64,000 nucleotides of DNA from Brachyspira pilosicoli (GTDB taxonomy: Bacteria > Spirochaetota > Brachyspiria > Brachyspirales > Brachyspiraceae). The stretch lies in assembly GCF_036997485.1 (NCBI RefSeq), contig NZ_JAWLPU010000002.1:434001-498000 (forward strand), read 5' to 3'. This document shows, in pieces, positions 48,141-57,548 of this stretch. The position numbers and the translations under genes are program-made. A model generated the notes under the pieces. It was not told where the DNA came from, did no database searches, and saw only the letters and a list, made by a program, of their open reading frames with translations. The first letter of the stretch is position 1. Each line of letters starts with the position of its first letter.

Positions 48141-50177
48141 ATGAATTTCAAATTAGAATCGAATTTCAAGCCTTCAGGAGACCAAATAACAGCAATAGAC
48201 TCTTTAGTTAAAGGGCTTGAAAATAAAAATAAATATCAAACTCTTTTAGGTGTTACTGCAAGCGGAAAAACTTTCACAATTGCAAATGTTATAGAGAAAG
48301 CTAACCGCCCTACTCTTGTAATGTCGCATAACAAAACTTTAGCGGCACAGCTTTACAGAGAATTAAAAGACTTCTTTCCAAACAATGCAGTTGAGTATTT
48401 CGTTTCTTATTATGATTACTATCAGCCTGAAGCCTATGTTCCTGCTAAGGATTTATATATTGATAAAGACGCCTCAGTTAATGATGAAATTGATAGGCTA
48501 AGACTTAAAGCTACTACTTCGCTTCTTGAAAGGAGAGATGTTATAATTGTTGCTTCTGTTTCTTGCATATACGGCTTGGGTTCTCCTGAAGATTATAGAA
48601 AACTTTATATTGCCATAGAGAAAGACGGCGAATATGATAGAGACGAGATAATTGAAAAATTAGTATCTATACAATACGAACGAGTTAAAGATGTACTTGA
48701 GAGGGCAAGGTTTAAAGTAATGGGAGATACTTTAGAGATAATGAGTGCCTATTCTGATGAGGTTATAAGAGTAGAGTTTTTTGGGGATACTGTTGAACGC
48801 ATCATAAAAATTAACCCCATCACAAGACAAAAAATTGCAGAGCAAGATAGAGTTGTAATATATCCTGCAAAGCACTTCGTTACAGGAAGTGACAAATTAA
48901 CAGCAGGAATAAAGTTAATAGAAGAAGAACTTGAAGAGCAGTATAATAAATTTAAATCCGAAGGCAAATTAGTAGAAGCTGAAAGAATATACGGAAGAAC
49001 AAAATATGATTTAGAAATGCTTAGAGAAGTAGGCTACTGTGCTGGCATAGAAAACTATTCCCGCCCATTATCAGGACGTAAAGAGGGAGACAGGCCTGCT
49101 TGTTTGATAGACTATTTTCCAAAAGATTTTTTAACTATAATAGATGAGTCGCATGTGAGTGTGCCTCAGATTAGAGGAATGTTTTTTGGAGACAGAAGCA
49201 GAAAAGAGACTTTGGTAAAATATGGCTTTAGACTTCCTTCTGCATTAGATAACCGTCCATTATTTTTTGAAGAGTTTGAAAGTCTCACTAATGATACAAT
49301 ATATATTAGTGCGACCCCTGCAGAATATGAACTTAAAAAAAGCAGTCAAGTTGTAGAGCAGATTATTCGACCTACAGGACTTCTTGACCCTATAATTGAA
49401 GTATACCCTATAAACGGTCAAATAGATAGGATTCTTGAAGAGATTAAAAAAACAATATCCAACAACGAAAGAATATTTATAACGACACTCACTAAAAAAA
49501 TGGCAGAAGACCTCACAAAATATTTAAATGAAAATGGTGTTAGAACTCGTTATTTGCATTCAGACATTCAAACAGTAGAGCGTGTAGAGATAATAAGAGA
49601 TTTAAGGCTTGGGGCTTTTGATGTGCTTGTGGGTATTAACCTTTTGAGAGAGGGGCTTGATGTGCCCGAAGTATCACTCATACTAATACTTGATGCCGAC
49701 AAAACAGGTTTTTTAAGAAATACAACTACTCTAATACAGACTATAGGACGTGCTGCAAGAAATGCTAACGGCAGAGTGATAATGTTTGCTGATACTATAA
49801 GCGATGCTATGAAAGTAGCCATTGATGAAACAGAAAGAAGAAGAAAAATACAAATGGACTACAATAAAGAGCATAACATCACTCCAAAAACAATAATCAA
49901 AAAAATACAAGATATAATTGAAAGAGAAGAAAAAGTTGAAACTTCTTATGAGCTTCATTTTGACTTTAGACGCTTCAATGAAAGAGTAAAAATTGACCCT
50001 GAGCAAAAAAGCGATGATTATATAAAAGAGCTTGAAAAAGAGATGAAAAAAGCTTCAGACAGTTTAGAGTTTGAAAAGGCTATTGAGATAAGAGAAAAAA
50101 TAAATCAGCTTAAACAATTAAAGCCAGCAAAAAAATCTGTGCATAAAAATATAACTTCAAAAAGAGCTAAACGTTAA
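48141..50177 (+). CDS. uvrB: Excinuclease ABC subunit B
   Basis: Damage-verifying helicase-like subunit of nucleotide excision repair. The 678-aa protein has P-loop GVTASGKT, the beta-hairpin region YYDYYQPEAYVP, motif II TIIDESHVS, motif VI IQTIGRAARN and a C-terminal UVR motif (LEKEMKKASDSLEFEKAIEI) that binds UvrC. The size is normal. The basic tail KSVHKNITSKRAKR ends it. Its end is 3 bp from the convergent MATE gene. Confidence 0.98.
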   Translation: MNFKLESNFKPSGDQITAIDSLVKGLENKNKYQTLLGVTASGKTFTIANVIEKANRPTLVMSHNKTLAAQLYRELKDFFPNNAVEYFVSYYDYYQPEAYVPAKDLYIDKDASVNDEIDRLRLKATTSLLERRDVIIVASVSCIYGLGSPEDYRKLYIAIEKDGEYDRDEIIEKLVSIQYERVKDVLERARFKVMGDTLEIMSAYSDEVIRVEFFGDTVERIIKINPITRQKIAEQDRVVIYPAKHFVTGSDKLTAGIKLIEEELEEQYNKFKSEGKLVEAERIYGRTKYDLEMLREVGYCAGIENYSRPLSGRKEGDRPACLIDYFPKDFLTIIDESHVSVPQIRGMFFGDRSRKETLVKYGFRLPSALDNRPLFFEEFESLTNDTIYISATPAEYELKKSSQVVEQIIRPTGLLDPIIEVYPINGQIDRILEEIKKTISNNERIFITTLTKKMAEDLTKYLNENGVRTRYLHSDIQTVERVEIIRDLRLGAFDVLVGINLLREGLDVPEVSLILILDADKTGFLRNTTTLIQTIGRAARNANGRVIMFADTISDAMKVAIDETERRRKIQMDYNKEHNITPKTIIKKIQDIIEREEKVETSYELHFDFRRFNERVKIDPEQKSDDYIKELEKEMKKASDSLEFEKAIEIREKINQLKQLKPAKKSVHKNITSKRAKR

Positions 50178-50180
50178 ACC

Positions 50181-51512
50181 TTACTTTTTAAAAGCATACT
50201 TGTGAAAATAAATGCAAGAAGGTAGTATACCCAAAGCCCAGCCAACAGGATTTGCAAACCATACGCCAACATATCCCAATGGTATAGACAAAAATACTGA
50301 ACCTCCAACCTTTATAAGAAGCTCAGCTATTCCAGAAATTAAAGGTATAAGTGCTTTTCCTATTGCTCTTATAGAGTTGTTGTATAATAGTATTATAGCT
50401 AAAAATGGATAAAACATTGATGATATTCTTAAATAACCTTTGCATATCTCTACTATTATTTCTATATATTCATCATTGCTTGAAATAAATAGCCTTATCA
50501 AATTATCTCCAAATATAAATATCACCAAAGTTGCAAATAAACTTAAAGATAATGATAATATTATTATGCTTCTAAAACCTTCTTTTATTCTGTCGAACTT
50601 TTGTGCACCGAAATTTTGTGCTACATAAACAGCAAAAGCCTCAGACACCACAAAATATGCCATAGAAGCAAATTGATTTATTCTGTTTCCTGTGGTGTAT
50701 GATGCTACAACATTAGTACCAAATGTATTAACAACTCTGCTTATAATCATCTCACCTATAGACAAAAATATTGCCTGCACACTCATAGAAACGCCTATTT
50801 TTATTATCATAAATAGATTATCAAAATTAAAAACAATATCCTCTTTATGGAGTTTTAATATAGGGAATTTCTTAACAATATATAATACACTTAAAAAAGC
50901 AGATATTGTTTGCGATATTACAGTAGCAATGGCAACACCCAATACATTCATTTTGAGTAAAGCAACAAAAATTAAATCTAATATGATGTTTAAAACAGTT
51001 GTAAGTATCAAAAAATATAAAGGAGTTTTGCTGTCTCCCAAAGCTCTTAATATACTAGAAGCTCCATTATATATAAGCTGACCAAATGATAAACCCACAC
51101 ATATTTGTAAGTATAATACAGAATTATCTATTATATCCGTTGGTGTTTTTAATAATATCATAAGAGGTCTTGATAAAAATATTCCAAGTACAAAAAGAAT
51201 AAATGAGCTAAATAATGTTAAATATATTGAATTAAGAAAAGTGGTTTTAAGCATACTTTCATTTTTTGCCCCAAAGAACTGCCCCATTACTATAGAAAAA
51301 GCATTAGTAAACCCTATAGCAAAAGATAAAAAGAAAAACATAGTAGAAGTTGTCGCCCCAATAGAAGCTAATGCCCTTGAACCTACAAACTTACCTATTA
51401 TGATGGTATCTGCAACTCCATAGAATTGCTGAAATATTCCTCCTATAAGCATCGGTATAGAAAAATATATTATAGTCTTAAACGGACTTCCTACAGTCAT
51501 ATCTTTTGTCAT
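50181..51512 (-). CDS. MATE-family efflux transporter 1
   Basis: A 443-aa multidrug and toxin extrusion exporter, DinF/NorM-like, with twelve membrane helices. It opens MTKDMTVGSPFKTIIYFSIPM and has GASSILRALGDSKTPLYF and PVGWALGILPSCIYF. It is driven by Na+ or H+. GTAGG lies before ATG 51512. It is a paralogue of the gene at 51887 but clearly diverged. Confidence 0.92.
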   Translation of the reverse strand: MTKDMTVGSPFKTIIYFSIPMLIGGIFQQFYGVADTIIIGKFVGSRALASIGATTSTMFFFLSFAIGFTNAFSIVMGQFFGAKNESMLKTTFLNSIYLTLFSSFILFVLGIFLSRPLMILLKTPTDIIDNSVLYLQICVGLSFGQLIYNGASSILRALGDSKTPLYFLILTTVLNIILDLIFVALLKMNVLGVAIATVISQTISAFLSVLYIVKKFPILKLHKEDIVFNFDNLFMIIKIGVSMSVQAIFLSIGEMIISRVVNTFGTNVVASYTTGNRINQFASMAYFVVSEAFAVYVAQNFGAQKFDRIKEGFRSIIILSLSLSLFATLVIFIFGDNLIRLFISSNDEYIEIIVEICKGYLRISSMFYPFLAIILLYNNSIRAIGKALIPLISGIAELLIKVGGSVFLSIPLGYVGVWFANPVGWALGILPSCIYFHKYAFKK

Positions 51513-51886
51513 AATAAAAACCTACAAAAAATTATGCATATATGTTATATATATTTTAGAAAAAACACAAATACATAGTAAAAAATTTTAAGTTTATGAA
51601 AATATTTTTTTATTTTAAATACTTGCAGGGCTTCGCCCCACACCCCAGTTCTTTTGCGACTGAAAGGAGTCCTTCAGGGCGACCGAAGGGAGTGCCCGCG
51701 GTGCCGCCGCAAAGAACCAAAAAGGCTGCATTTTTTTAGCTTAAATTTATGTTTTACGCTACATTAAAATATATAATATTTAATATACAACAATATTTTA
51801 TATCATAATAAAAAACAATAATTCATATTCATTAAAATAGCCTTATATAAAAATATATAAAGCTATTTTTTACATCTCTAATATTA
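51513..51886. repeat. GC-rich dispersed repeat, copy R4
   Basis: In the 374-bp gap between two MATE genes. At 51621-51745: GGGCTTCGCCCCACACCCCA, GTTCTTTTGCGACTGAAAGG, AGTCCTTCAGGGCGACCGAA, GGGAGTGCCCGCGG, then AAAGAACCAAAAAGGCTGCA and TTTTTAGCTTAAAT. The orientation is as R1. The remainder is AT-rich. Confidence 0.8.
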
Positions 51887-53254
51887 TTAAATAACAGAAT
51901 AAGATTTCTCTAATTTCTCTGAATTACATAAATCCCTCTTATAAAAATTATAAGCTATTAAGCATAAAATTATCTGCACTATAGATGATATTGGCGTAGC
52001 AAGCCCTATATAAAAAAGAGAAGCATTATCAATATGGCTCATCAAATATACAACAGGTATCCTCACAAAGAAAGCCCCCACTATTCCCTGTATCATCACA
52101 AATAATGTCTTTCCACATCCATTAAAATATCCTACAAAGCAAAACAATATAGCAGTAAGTAAACAATCTATAGCATAAGCTTTTAAATAACTATAAGATG
52201 CCAATATAACCAATCTTTCATTAGAAAATATATTAGAAAGTAAACTTCCAAAAACTAAAGTAATTATGCTAGTACACATTCCAGCAATTAAAGCAGTTCT
52301 AATACCATAAACCAAAGCCTTTTGAGAGCGTTCATATAAACCTGCTCCATTATTTTGAGCAACAAATGCAGATATTGATTGCATATAGGCAGAAGCAACA
52401 AGCATTAAAAATACACACACCTTCTCAGCAACTCCCACAGCGGCAGATTCCATCACCCCCATTCCATTAACTATTACCTGTATAAATAAAAATGAAAACT
52501 GCACAAGCATCTCCTGCAAAGCTATAGGAGAGCCTATAATAAGTATTTTCTTTACGCACTCTTTTTCTAATCTAATATATTTCTTAGAAAAATTAAAAGG
52601 AAGTTTCTTTTTACTTATAAAATAAAGAGAAAATATAACACTAATAGCCTGAGAGCTAACCGTAGCAATAGCAGCACCAGAAGCACCCATATTAAAAATA
52701 GCAACCAATATAATATCTCCTACTATATTAATAAAACAAGCAATAGCAACTGTAATTAAAGGAGTCTTTGAATCTCCAATTCCTCTAAATATAGCCCCTA
52801 TGCAATTGTATGCCACAATAAATATAGTACCAATTGCGCATATTTTTATATAATTGCTTGTTTGATTAAATGCCTCTTTTGGAGCATGCATATATCTTGC
52901 AATCAAATCGCTAAAAGGCACAATAATTAAAGTAATAATAATAGCAATAATAGCAAAAATAATAATGCCGCTTCCAATACCCTTTCCAGCTTTCTCTTTT
53001 TTGTTAGCACCTATAGCATCTCCCACAAATACTGTAATTCCCATAGTAAGACCTGTTATTATCATAGTTATCATATTAAACAGCTGACTTCCAGATGCCA
53101 CACCAGATTGCTCATTAGTGCCTGCAAACTTCCCTACTATAATTAAGTCCGCTGCCCCATACATAGCTTGCAAAAATAACGCTATAAGTACAGGAAAAGC
53201 AAATAATATTAATGATTTTAATATTTTTCCTTGTGTTAAAGTTTGTTCTTTCAT
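51887..53254 (-). CDS. MATE-family efflux transporter 2
   Basis: A 455-aa MATE exporter with twelve helices. It opens MKEQTLTQGKILKSLILFAF and has AIFRGIGDSKTPLITVAIAC and a C-terminal LCLIAYNFYKRDL. TTAGGAG lies 8 nt before ATG 53254. A 150-nt leader with hairpins and a terminator is in front, so expression may be controlled by attenuation. The substrate is unknown. Confidence 0.93.
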   Translation of the reverse strand: MKEQTLTQGKILKSLILFAFPVLIALFLQAMYGAADLIIVGKFAGTNEQSGVASGSQLFNMITMIITGLTMGITVFVGDAIGANKKEKAGKGIGSGIIIFAIIAIIITLIIVPFSDLIARYMHAPKEAFNQTSNYIKICAIGTIFIVAYNCIGAIFRGIGDSKTPLITVAIACFINIVGDIILVAIFNMGASGAAIATVSSQAISVIFSLYFISKKKLPFNFSKKYIRLEKECVKKILIIGSPIALQEMLVQFSFLFIQVIVNGMGVMESAAVGVAEKVCVFLMLVASAYMQSISAFVAQNNGAGLYERSQKALVYGIRTALIAGMCTSIITLVFGSLLSNIFSNERLVILASYSYLKAYAIDCLLTAILFCFVGYFNGCGKTLFVMIQGIVGAFFVRIPVVYLMSHIDNASLFYIGLATPISSIVQIILCLIAYNFYKRDLCNSEKLEKSYSVI

Positions 53255-53317
53255 TTTTACAGCTCCTAAGTGTTTATTAAATAATTGTTTTTAAGTTTGC
53301 CAAACAATAAAAAAATC

Positions 53318-53404
53318 AAAAAAAAAGCTGGATAAGAAAACGGGAATTTCACCCGCCATCTTATCCAGCTAATAACTTCAAATGTTATTTCACCCTCCGA
53401 TGAA
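53318..53404 (-). promoter_or_regulatory. Structured leader with attenuator-type terminator before MATE 2
   Basis: On the minus strand the transcript would carry TTCATC/GGTGAA (53404-53389, GGAG loop), AATAAC/GTTATT (53389-53371), and a perfect 12-bp stem AGCTGGATAAGA (53370-53359) with TCTTATCCAGCT (53337-53326). The loop of the last stem holds CGGG/CCCG. Nine T follow. The MATE start is 63 bp further. This is the form of a riboswitch or attenuator; I could not match it to a known class. Confidence 0.55.
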
Positions 53405-53412
53405 CGCTGTTT

Positions 53413-53441
53413 ATAATAGCATATAAATAATAAAAAGTCAA
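53413..53441 (-). promoter_or_regulatory. Promoter for the MATE 2 leader
   Basis: On the minus strand TTGACT (53441-53436), 17 bp, TATTAT (53418-53413), with an extended TGC before the -10. Transcription would start near 53406, right before the first hairpin. Confidence 0.65.
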
Positions 53442-53518
53442 ATTTAGGACTAATTTTTTAAATAATAAATTATATAAAAACAGAAATATATAAAGATATC
53501 TATTGAAATCTATATAAT

Positions 53519-53556
53519 AAAAAAACCCTGCACACATTAAAAATGCATACAGGGTT
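53519..53556 (-). terminator. Rho-independent terminator after the outer-membrane gene
   Basis: On the minus strand AACCCTG (53556-53550) pairs with CAGGGTT (53530-53524), with GCATT/AATGTG inside, followed by seven T. Confidence 0.85.
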
Positions 53557-53578
53557 ATAATTATCAAAAAATATTAAA

Positions 53579-54340
53579 TTAGAATCTCAAAGTAATACCT
53601 ATACGAGGAAGTATTAAAGCTCTTATATTAGCAAATATTTTATAGCCTGAAAAAGAAGAGAATTGAGGAACATCAAATATAGGAGAAGCCCAAGGAGCAA
53701 CATAATAACCCAAATCAAATAAAGAAATATCTATACCAACCTGCACAGGCCAATTAGCACCAGTTTTAGGGAATAATTGTATTCTCCAACCTAATTCAAG
53801 AGATAAATAAAGACCGCCATGAGAATATAAACTAGTAATACCATTAGCCTCTATGTTTGGACCATAACCATTAGCCCTTAAAGCAGTACCACCAATTCTT
53901 GGAGATAAGAAAAAGCCAAAAGGAGCATTCTTCCAAAAGAAAAACTTAACATTTAAAGACCAAGGAATAGTGCTGAAAGTTATTTTATCTTGTCCAGCTT
54001 TAATCTCTCCAACAGAAAAACCAATATCAAGACCAACTGTCATAAAATTAACAGGTGCAAAATCATAACTAAAACCTAAACCAAAAGCATAATGTTTTGA
54101 CCTTAAATCAGTTCCAGTAGTATCTCCTCCTCCAGATGTAACCATCTGATCTATATTTATAAACTTAACACCAATATCAAAAAGTCCAGCATATAATGTA
54201 GGACCAAAGTTAATACCAAATAAACTCCTGCCATGCATATAATCTAAAAATGCATTACCTGTTTTCTCACCAATATTTTGTGCAAACAAACCTGTGCTTA
54301 ATGATACAATCATCATTAAAGCTATAAGTAACTTTTTCAT
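53579..54340 (-). CDS. Exported, barrel-type outer-membrane protein
   Basis: A 253-aa protein with a clear signal peptide (MKKLLIALMMIVSLSTGLFA). The mature part has alternating hydrophobic strands rich in Gly and aromatic residues and ends GITLRF, with the terminal Phe typical of barrels inserted by BAM. ATG 54340 is chosen over 54388, since GGAG lies 7 nt before it and the signal peptide then starts normally. It resembles spirochaete surface proteins in design, but no family is identified. Confidence 0.72.
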   Translation of the reverse strand: MKKLLIALMMIVSLSTGLFAQNIGEKTGNAFLDYMHGRSLFGINFGPTLYAGLFDIGVKFINIDQMVTSGGGDTTGTDLRSKHYAFGLGFSYDFAPVNFMTVGLDIGFSVGEIKAGQDKITFSTIPWSLNVKFFFWKNAPFGFFLSPRIGGTALRANGYGPNIEANGITSLYSHGGLYLSLELGWRIQLFPKTGANWPVQVGIDISLFDLGYYVAPWASPIFDVPQFSSFSGYKIFANIRALILPRIGITLRF

Positions 54341-54630
54341 AAAATAACTCCAAAAAGTATTTTTGATAATGTTAACATAAGTAAACAAAAAGTCAATTAA
54401 TTTTACAATAAATTCTCCATTATTTGTAATATTTATATATAAATTTTAATTTTTATTAAAAAGTTTTATATGTATAAAAAAATTGCAAATAAAAAACATA
54501 ATATATTCCATAATATTTTATTTTTCTTAATTTCACAAAAATCATATTGATAAAAATAATTCTTTATTTACAATTATTATTATATATAGGTTTTACTTAT
54601 ATATAATATATAAAAAATGGAGGTGATTTT

Positions 54631-54822
54631 ATGGACGTTTCTGCCTACAATTCTTATTCTACAGCTGCATTAAAACAAGATGTTTCTTTGAGCATGATAA
54701 GAAAATCTACAGATATGCAAGCTCAAGCTATAGACAAAATCATGTCTAGTGCAATTCAGCCTCAAGCTATATCAGAGCCTATGAGACCTGGTGTTGGTGA
54801 AAGATTGAATGTATATGCATAA
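54631..54822 (+). CDS. YjfB-like putative motility protein
   Basis: A 63-aa protein, MDVSAYNSYSTAALKQDVSL onward. It matches the pattern of the YjfB motility family (small, helical, ALKQDVSLSMIRKSTDMQAQ). These are small proteins linked to motility genes by co-occurrence. The ribosome site is a near-perfect GGAGGTGA, 4 nt before the ATG, so expression could be high. It is a single gene that ends in a strong hairpin. The 54341-54630 gap is AT-rich, with TATATAATATA close to the gene as a possible promoter. Confidence 0.75.
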   Translation: MDVSAYNSYSTAALKQDVSLSMIRKSTDMQAQAIDKIMSSAIQPQAISEPMRPGVGERLNVYA

Positions 54823-54834
54823 AATCAAAAAAAT

Positions 54835-54863
54835 AAGGGCTGCTATTGTTATAGTAACCCTTT
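54835..54863. terminator. Bidirectional terminator
   Basis: AAGGG (54835-54839) and CCCTT (54858-54862) with inner GCTAT/ATAGT arms. T-rich tails exist on both strands. It serves the motility peptide gene and the convergent obg-radical SAM gene. Confidence 0.75.
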
Positions 54864-54869
54864 ATATTT

Positions 54870-56906
54870 TTAAATATTTACCGCATAAGAGAGTACTCCA
54901 TTAACTATTTCCTCTCTCACCTTTCCGCTTTCAACTAACTTTTTTAGTAATTCGCTTACCCTTTTTTCATCTTCATTAAAACTAATAGCTATCATATGAA
55001 CAGTATCAGGCTGCCTCATTAAAAAATTCACTATATCTTCTTCAGTAATTTTTTTAGTGTTTCCTTTTGCCTTATCTGACACACTAGGAACATCTATTTC
55101 AATACTGCAATTTGCTTCAAAATATTTTTTAGTATTCTCCATCTCTTCATCGCTTAATGCCTTAGCTTTTTCATTAGCCGTTCTTCTTGTAGCTGTAACA
55201 AGCTGAACTTTATCAGGTTTTATTTTGTTTACTATTTTTATTATATCATCAAGCTCTTCTTCACTGTCATTAATTCCTTTAAGTAAAAATACCTCAAGCC
55301 AATACTCCCCCTCAAAAACTCTTCTAAACTCTATAAGCCCATTAACCATTTTATCAAAATCAATTTCCTTATTAGGCTGGTCTATTAACCTAAAAGTGTC
55401 AATATTACCAGCATCAAGAGAAGGTATAATTAAATCAGCCATAAGCAAATTAGAACGCATTTCTTGTTTATATAAAAGTGAACCATTTGTTATAATGCAT
55501 ACAGGAATATCAGTTATCTGTTTGATTTCATAAATTAACTTTTTTAAATCTTTATATAGTGTAGGCTCTCCAGAACCAGCAAATGTTATATAGTCAATGT
55601 TTTTATTATTAAGCAAAGCCTCTTTTAATTCGTATATTATTTCATCAACAGAATAATAATTAGCAAGATTAGTCTTTGTATTTTCCTCAGAACCTAACTG
55701 ACAATATATACAATTATAAGAGCAGGTTTTATGAGGTATAACATCTATCCCTAAAGAATTACCAAGTCTTTTTGAAACCACTGGTCCGAATACTCTTTTT
55801 GTTTTTAATTTTGATTTATTTTGATTAAGAAGCAAAGGCTCTTTAGTTTCTTTTTTGGTATTGTCGTATCTTTCTTCATTTGCCTTATAGAATGCATTTG
55901 TTACTTTATCAAGAAGTTCTCCATCTAAACTAAATACTGACAAAGCGAATATTTCTGGCTCTTCATAATGAGTCTCTTTATTGTTTTTATATTCTTTTTT
56001 TATAATCTTTTCTATAGCTTTTACTTTTTCTTTTATTTCATCTTCTTCAAGCATATCAGTTTTATTTAATACTATTATAGACTTTTTCTTTATCAATTCT
56101 TTACTATACTGTTTTAATTCATTTCTAAGTTTTTTATAAGTATCAACAACATCTTCATCGGTTAAATCTATAACAAAGCATAAAGCTCCAGTTCTTTCAA
56201 TATGTCTTAAAAAAGTAAGTCCAAGCCCTGCCCCTTCACTAGCTCCTTCTATGATACCTGGAATATCAGCTATAACGAAACTTCTCTCATAGTCTAAATA
56301 ACATACACCCAAATTCGGAGTAAGTGTCGTAAAAGGATATGATGCTATTTTTGGATTAGCACGAGTGAGTCTTGCAAGTAAGCTTGATTTGCCAGCATTG
56401 GGCATGCCAACAAGACCAATATCGGCTATAAGTTTAACTTCTAATCTTATATTAAGCTTTTCACCGTCTAAACCATGCTGAGCATAGTCTGGTGCTTGAT
56501 TGGTAGCAGTAGCATAAAACTTATTGCCTTTGCCTCCTTTACCGCCTCTTGCAACAGTAAAGCTTTGTCCATCTTCAAGTAAATCAGCTAATATATTATT
56601 TGTATCATCATCATAAATAACTGTGCCTATAGGAACTCTTATAACAACATCATCGCCCTTTTTTCCATCGCTAAGTCTTGCTCTTCCTGGCTCTCCGTCT
56701 CTTGCCCTAAATCTTTTTCTGCTTTTTATCTTTCCAAAACTGTTTATCCTCGCATCAACTCTTACTATAACATCTCCGCCTTCTCCTCCGTTTCCGCCGT
56801 CAGGCCCTCCCATGGGGACATGTGCCTCACGTCTGAAGCTTACACATCCTGCTCCTCCATGCCCTGCCTCTATTTCAAAATTTACTACATCTATAAATTG
56901 TTCCAT
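54870..56906 (-). CDS. Obg GTPase fused to radical SAM enzyme
   Basis: A 678-aa fusion. Residues 1-160 are the glycine-rich Obg fold (EAGHGGAGCVSFRREAHVPM, GGKGGKGN). Residues 160-335 are the G domain: G1 GMPNAGKSS (167-175), G3 DIPG (214-217), G4 NKTD (281-284). Instead of the usual C-terminal OCT domain, a charged linker leads to a radical SAM domain starting at 371 with RVFGPVVSKRLGNSLGID and the cluster motif CSYNCIYC (C395, C399, C402). The end has a winged-helix-like part. Obg acts in ribosome assembly; the radical SAM part resembles a family of unknown reaction. No stop or frame break lies at the join. Confidence 0.88.
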   Translation of the reverse strand: MEQFIDVVNFEIEAGHGGAGCVSFRREAHVPMGGPDGGNGGEGGDVIVRVDARINSFGKIKSRKRFRARDGEPGRARLSDGKKGDDVVIRVPIGTVIYDDDTNNILADLLEDGQSFTVARGGKGGKGNKFYATATNQAPDYAQHGLDGEKLNIRLEVKLIADIGLVGMPNAGKSSLLARLTRANPKIASYPFTTLTPNLGVCYLDYERSFVIADIPGIIEGASEGAGLGLTFLRHIERTGALCFVIDLTDEDVVDTYKKLRNELKQYSKELIKKKSIIVLNKTDMLEEDEIKEKVKAIEKIIKKEYKNNKETHYEEPEIFALSVFSLDGELLDKVTNAFYKANEERYDNTKKETKEPLLLNQNKSKLKTKRVFGPVVSKRLGNSLGIDVIPHKTCSYNCIYCQLGSEENTKTNLANYYSVDEIIYELKEALLNNKNIDYITFAGSGEPTLYKDLKKLIYEIKQITDIPVCIITNGSLLYKQEMRSNLLMADLIIPSLDAGNIDTFRLIDQPNKEIDFDKMVNGLIEFRRVFEGEYWLEVFLLKGINDSEEELDDIIKIVNKIKPDKVQLVTATRRTANEKAKALSDEEMENTKKYFEANCSIEIDVPSVSDKAKGNTKKITEEDIVNFLMRQPDTVHMIAISFNEDEKRVSELLKKLVESGKVREEIVNGVLSYAVNI

Positions 56907-57061
56907 TTTTATATTACCTATCTTTTTATACTATATTTTGATAAGAAATTATTATATTATAAAATAACTTTTTATCAATCTAAAAAAAGATACATTATTA
57001 CAAGTATTGATTTTTTTATTATTATGTATATAATACACTATACATATATATGGTATATTAA

Positions 57062-57475
57062 ATGAACAATACATTATCATTAATTATATTATTAATAGCT
57101 ATTTTTATAATAATAACTTTTGTAAAGAAAATAATATTTATCATCATAAGCAAAGGTAAATATAAAAACATAAAACTTGACGAAGCTATAGAGTTGTATA
57201 AAAATAATAAAAATGTTGGACTAATAGATGTGAGAAGCTATCAGGAAGTACAATATAGCGGATACATAAAAAATAGTATAAACATAGCTTTAGATGACAG
57301 CGATTTTAATAATAAAATGTCTAAATTAGATAAAGATAGAGAATATATAGTTTACTGTGCAAGCGGTTCAAGGTCTTCTATGGCTTGCATGCGTATGTAT
57401 AAATTGGGTTTTACAAAAATATATAATCTCACATATTCAGGATATTTAGCTCTAAATAATGCTTTAAAAAAATAG
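57062..57475 (+). CDS. Membrane-anchored rhodanese-like protein
   Basis: A 137-aa protein with one N-terminal membrane helix (LSLIILLIAIFIIITFV) and a rhodanese domain. The active Cys is C99 in VYCASGSRSSMA; LIDVRSYQEVQYSGYIKNSI is the family's start. It may carry sulfur as persulfide near the membrane. The next gene, a DsbD-type thiol reductase, starts 73 bp later, so a shared thiol role is plausible. There is no clear Shine-Dalgarno. Confidence 0.87.
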   Translation: MNNTLSLIILLIAIFIIITFVKKIIFIIISKGKYKNIKLDEAIELYKNNKNVGLIDVRSYQEVQYSGYIKNSINIALDDSDFNNKMSKLDKDREYIVYCASGSRSSMACMRMYKLGFTKIYNLTYSGYLALNNALKK

Positions 57476-57548
57476 TTTTCAGTTCTTTTTTATAGTCCTT
57501 AAATTGACAATTATTTTATTTTATGTATATTAATTTTATGGAGCGAGC

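Noticed and set aside
53338-53358. FMN riboswitch (GGGTGAAATTCCC)
   Set aside because: Only one short stem-loop resembles it; the other RFN segments are missing and the gene is a MATE exporter.
53385-53567. 60-aa leftward reading frame
   Set aside because: It covers a promoter and a terminator, has no ribosome site and shows no protein features.
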